A DNA stretch of 5,518 nt, taken from the NCBI GenBank assembly GCA_004297315.1, contig SCTU01000069.1:1-5518 (forward strand), in the 5' to 3' direction. A program made the translations under genes and the position numbers. Source of the stretch: Dehalococcoidia bacterium (GTDB taxonomy: Bacteria; Chloroflexota; Dehalococcoidia; UBA2979). The notes below the pieces were generated by a model, which was not told the origin of the DNA, did no database searches, and saw only the letters and a program-made list of their open reading frames with translations. Positions 5,272-5,518 of the stretch are shown in pieces; the stretch's first letter is position 1; each line of letters begins with the position of its first letter.

Positions 5272-5518
5272 GCGCCGGCGGTCCCTCGTCGTCGTGCTGG
5301 CTGCGCTCGTCGTCGCGGCGGGCCTCGTGGGGCTGTCGGCGCGCAATGGCACCGAGCTCGCAGAGGCGTGCGCCTTCGACCCACGGCGTCCGTACGCCTA
5401 CGAGGCCGACCAGTTGCGCACGTTGTATCTCCAGGGGATCGATGCCGCCTCGGTCAACGCCCTCGTGCCAGGCGACCCATTCTTCGGTCTCCCGCCGATC
5501 GAGCGCGGCGCACGGACC
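5264..5518 (+). CDS. Membrane-anchored or secreted protein, 3' end beyond window, family not recognised
   Basis: I found this frame by translation: it starts with GTG at 5264, inside the end of the preceding gene (8-nt overlap, different frame), and is open for all 85 codons to the window edge. The N-terminus has a positive patch M-A-E-R-R-R, then a hydrophobic segment at about 8-25 (L-V-V-V-L-A-A-L-V-V-A-A-G-L-V-G-L), typical of a signal peptide or signal anchor. A single Cys at 36 is not in a good lipobox position. The exported part begins C-A-F-D-P-R-R-P-Y-A-Y-E and contains G-D-P-F-F-G-L-P-P at 70-78. I do not recognise the family. The overlap with the beta-propeller gene implies co-expression and possibly partnership at the cell surface. 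The start is supported by overlap and signal sequence, not by a clear ribosome binding site. Confidence 0.7.
   Translation, partial: MAERRRSLVVVLAALVVAAGLVGLSARNGTELAEACAFDPRRPYAYEADQLRTLYLQGIDAASVNALVPGDPFFGLPPIERGART

Overview
The window is G+C-rich chromosomal bacterial DNA with tightly packed, intact genes and no sign of mobile elements, CRISPR arrays or tRNA/rRNA genes. The gene families point to a high-GC member of Chloroflexota (Dehalococcoidia-like). The reasons are a RemA/DUF370 protein, a short stand-alone HD-domain protein whose motif layout resembles proteins I associate with that phylum, a short YwhC-like site-2 protease, and a tyrA-aroA pair. This taxonomic guess is inference from protein resemblance and was not checked by any search.

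Minus strand, 3920 down to 1: five genes lie head to tail and probably form one operon. In transcription order they are a membrane site-2 (M50) metalloprotease, an HD-domain phosphohydrolase-like protein, prephenate dehydrogenase (tyrA), 5-enolpyruvylshikimate-3-phosphate synthase (aroA), and a RemA-family DNA-binding protein cut by the window edge. Gaps are 5, 63, 26 and 8 nt. TyrA and AroA belong to aromatic amino acid biosynthesis: AroA makes EPSP, the precursor of chorismate, and TyrA takes prephenate towards tyrosine. The protease, HD protein and RemA homologue have no obvious role in that pathway; they may be co-transcribed housekeeping or regulatory functions. The 63-nt gap before tyrA carries a 12-bp perfect palindrome and is the only likely internal control point.

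Divergent intergenic region, 3921-4158 (238 nt): it holds a good sigma-70-type promoter on the plus strand (TTGACA, 18-nt spacer, TATCGT) and then a leader of about 130 nt. The leader can fold into mutually exclusive stems, one of which ends one base before the next start codon. It matches no riboswitch class that I recognise and is the best candidate here for something undescribed.

Plus strand, 4159 to the right edge: a membrane-anchored protein with TolB-like beta-propeller repeats overlaps by 8 nt the start of a second membrane-anchored or secreted protein that runs off the window. The overlap implies co-translation and probably a joint role at the cell surface, but the function of neither is known.
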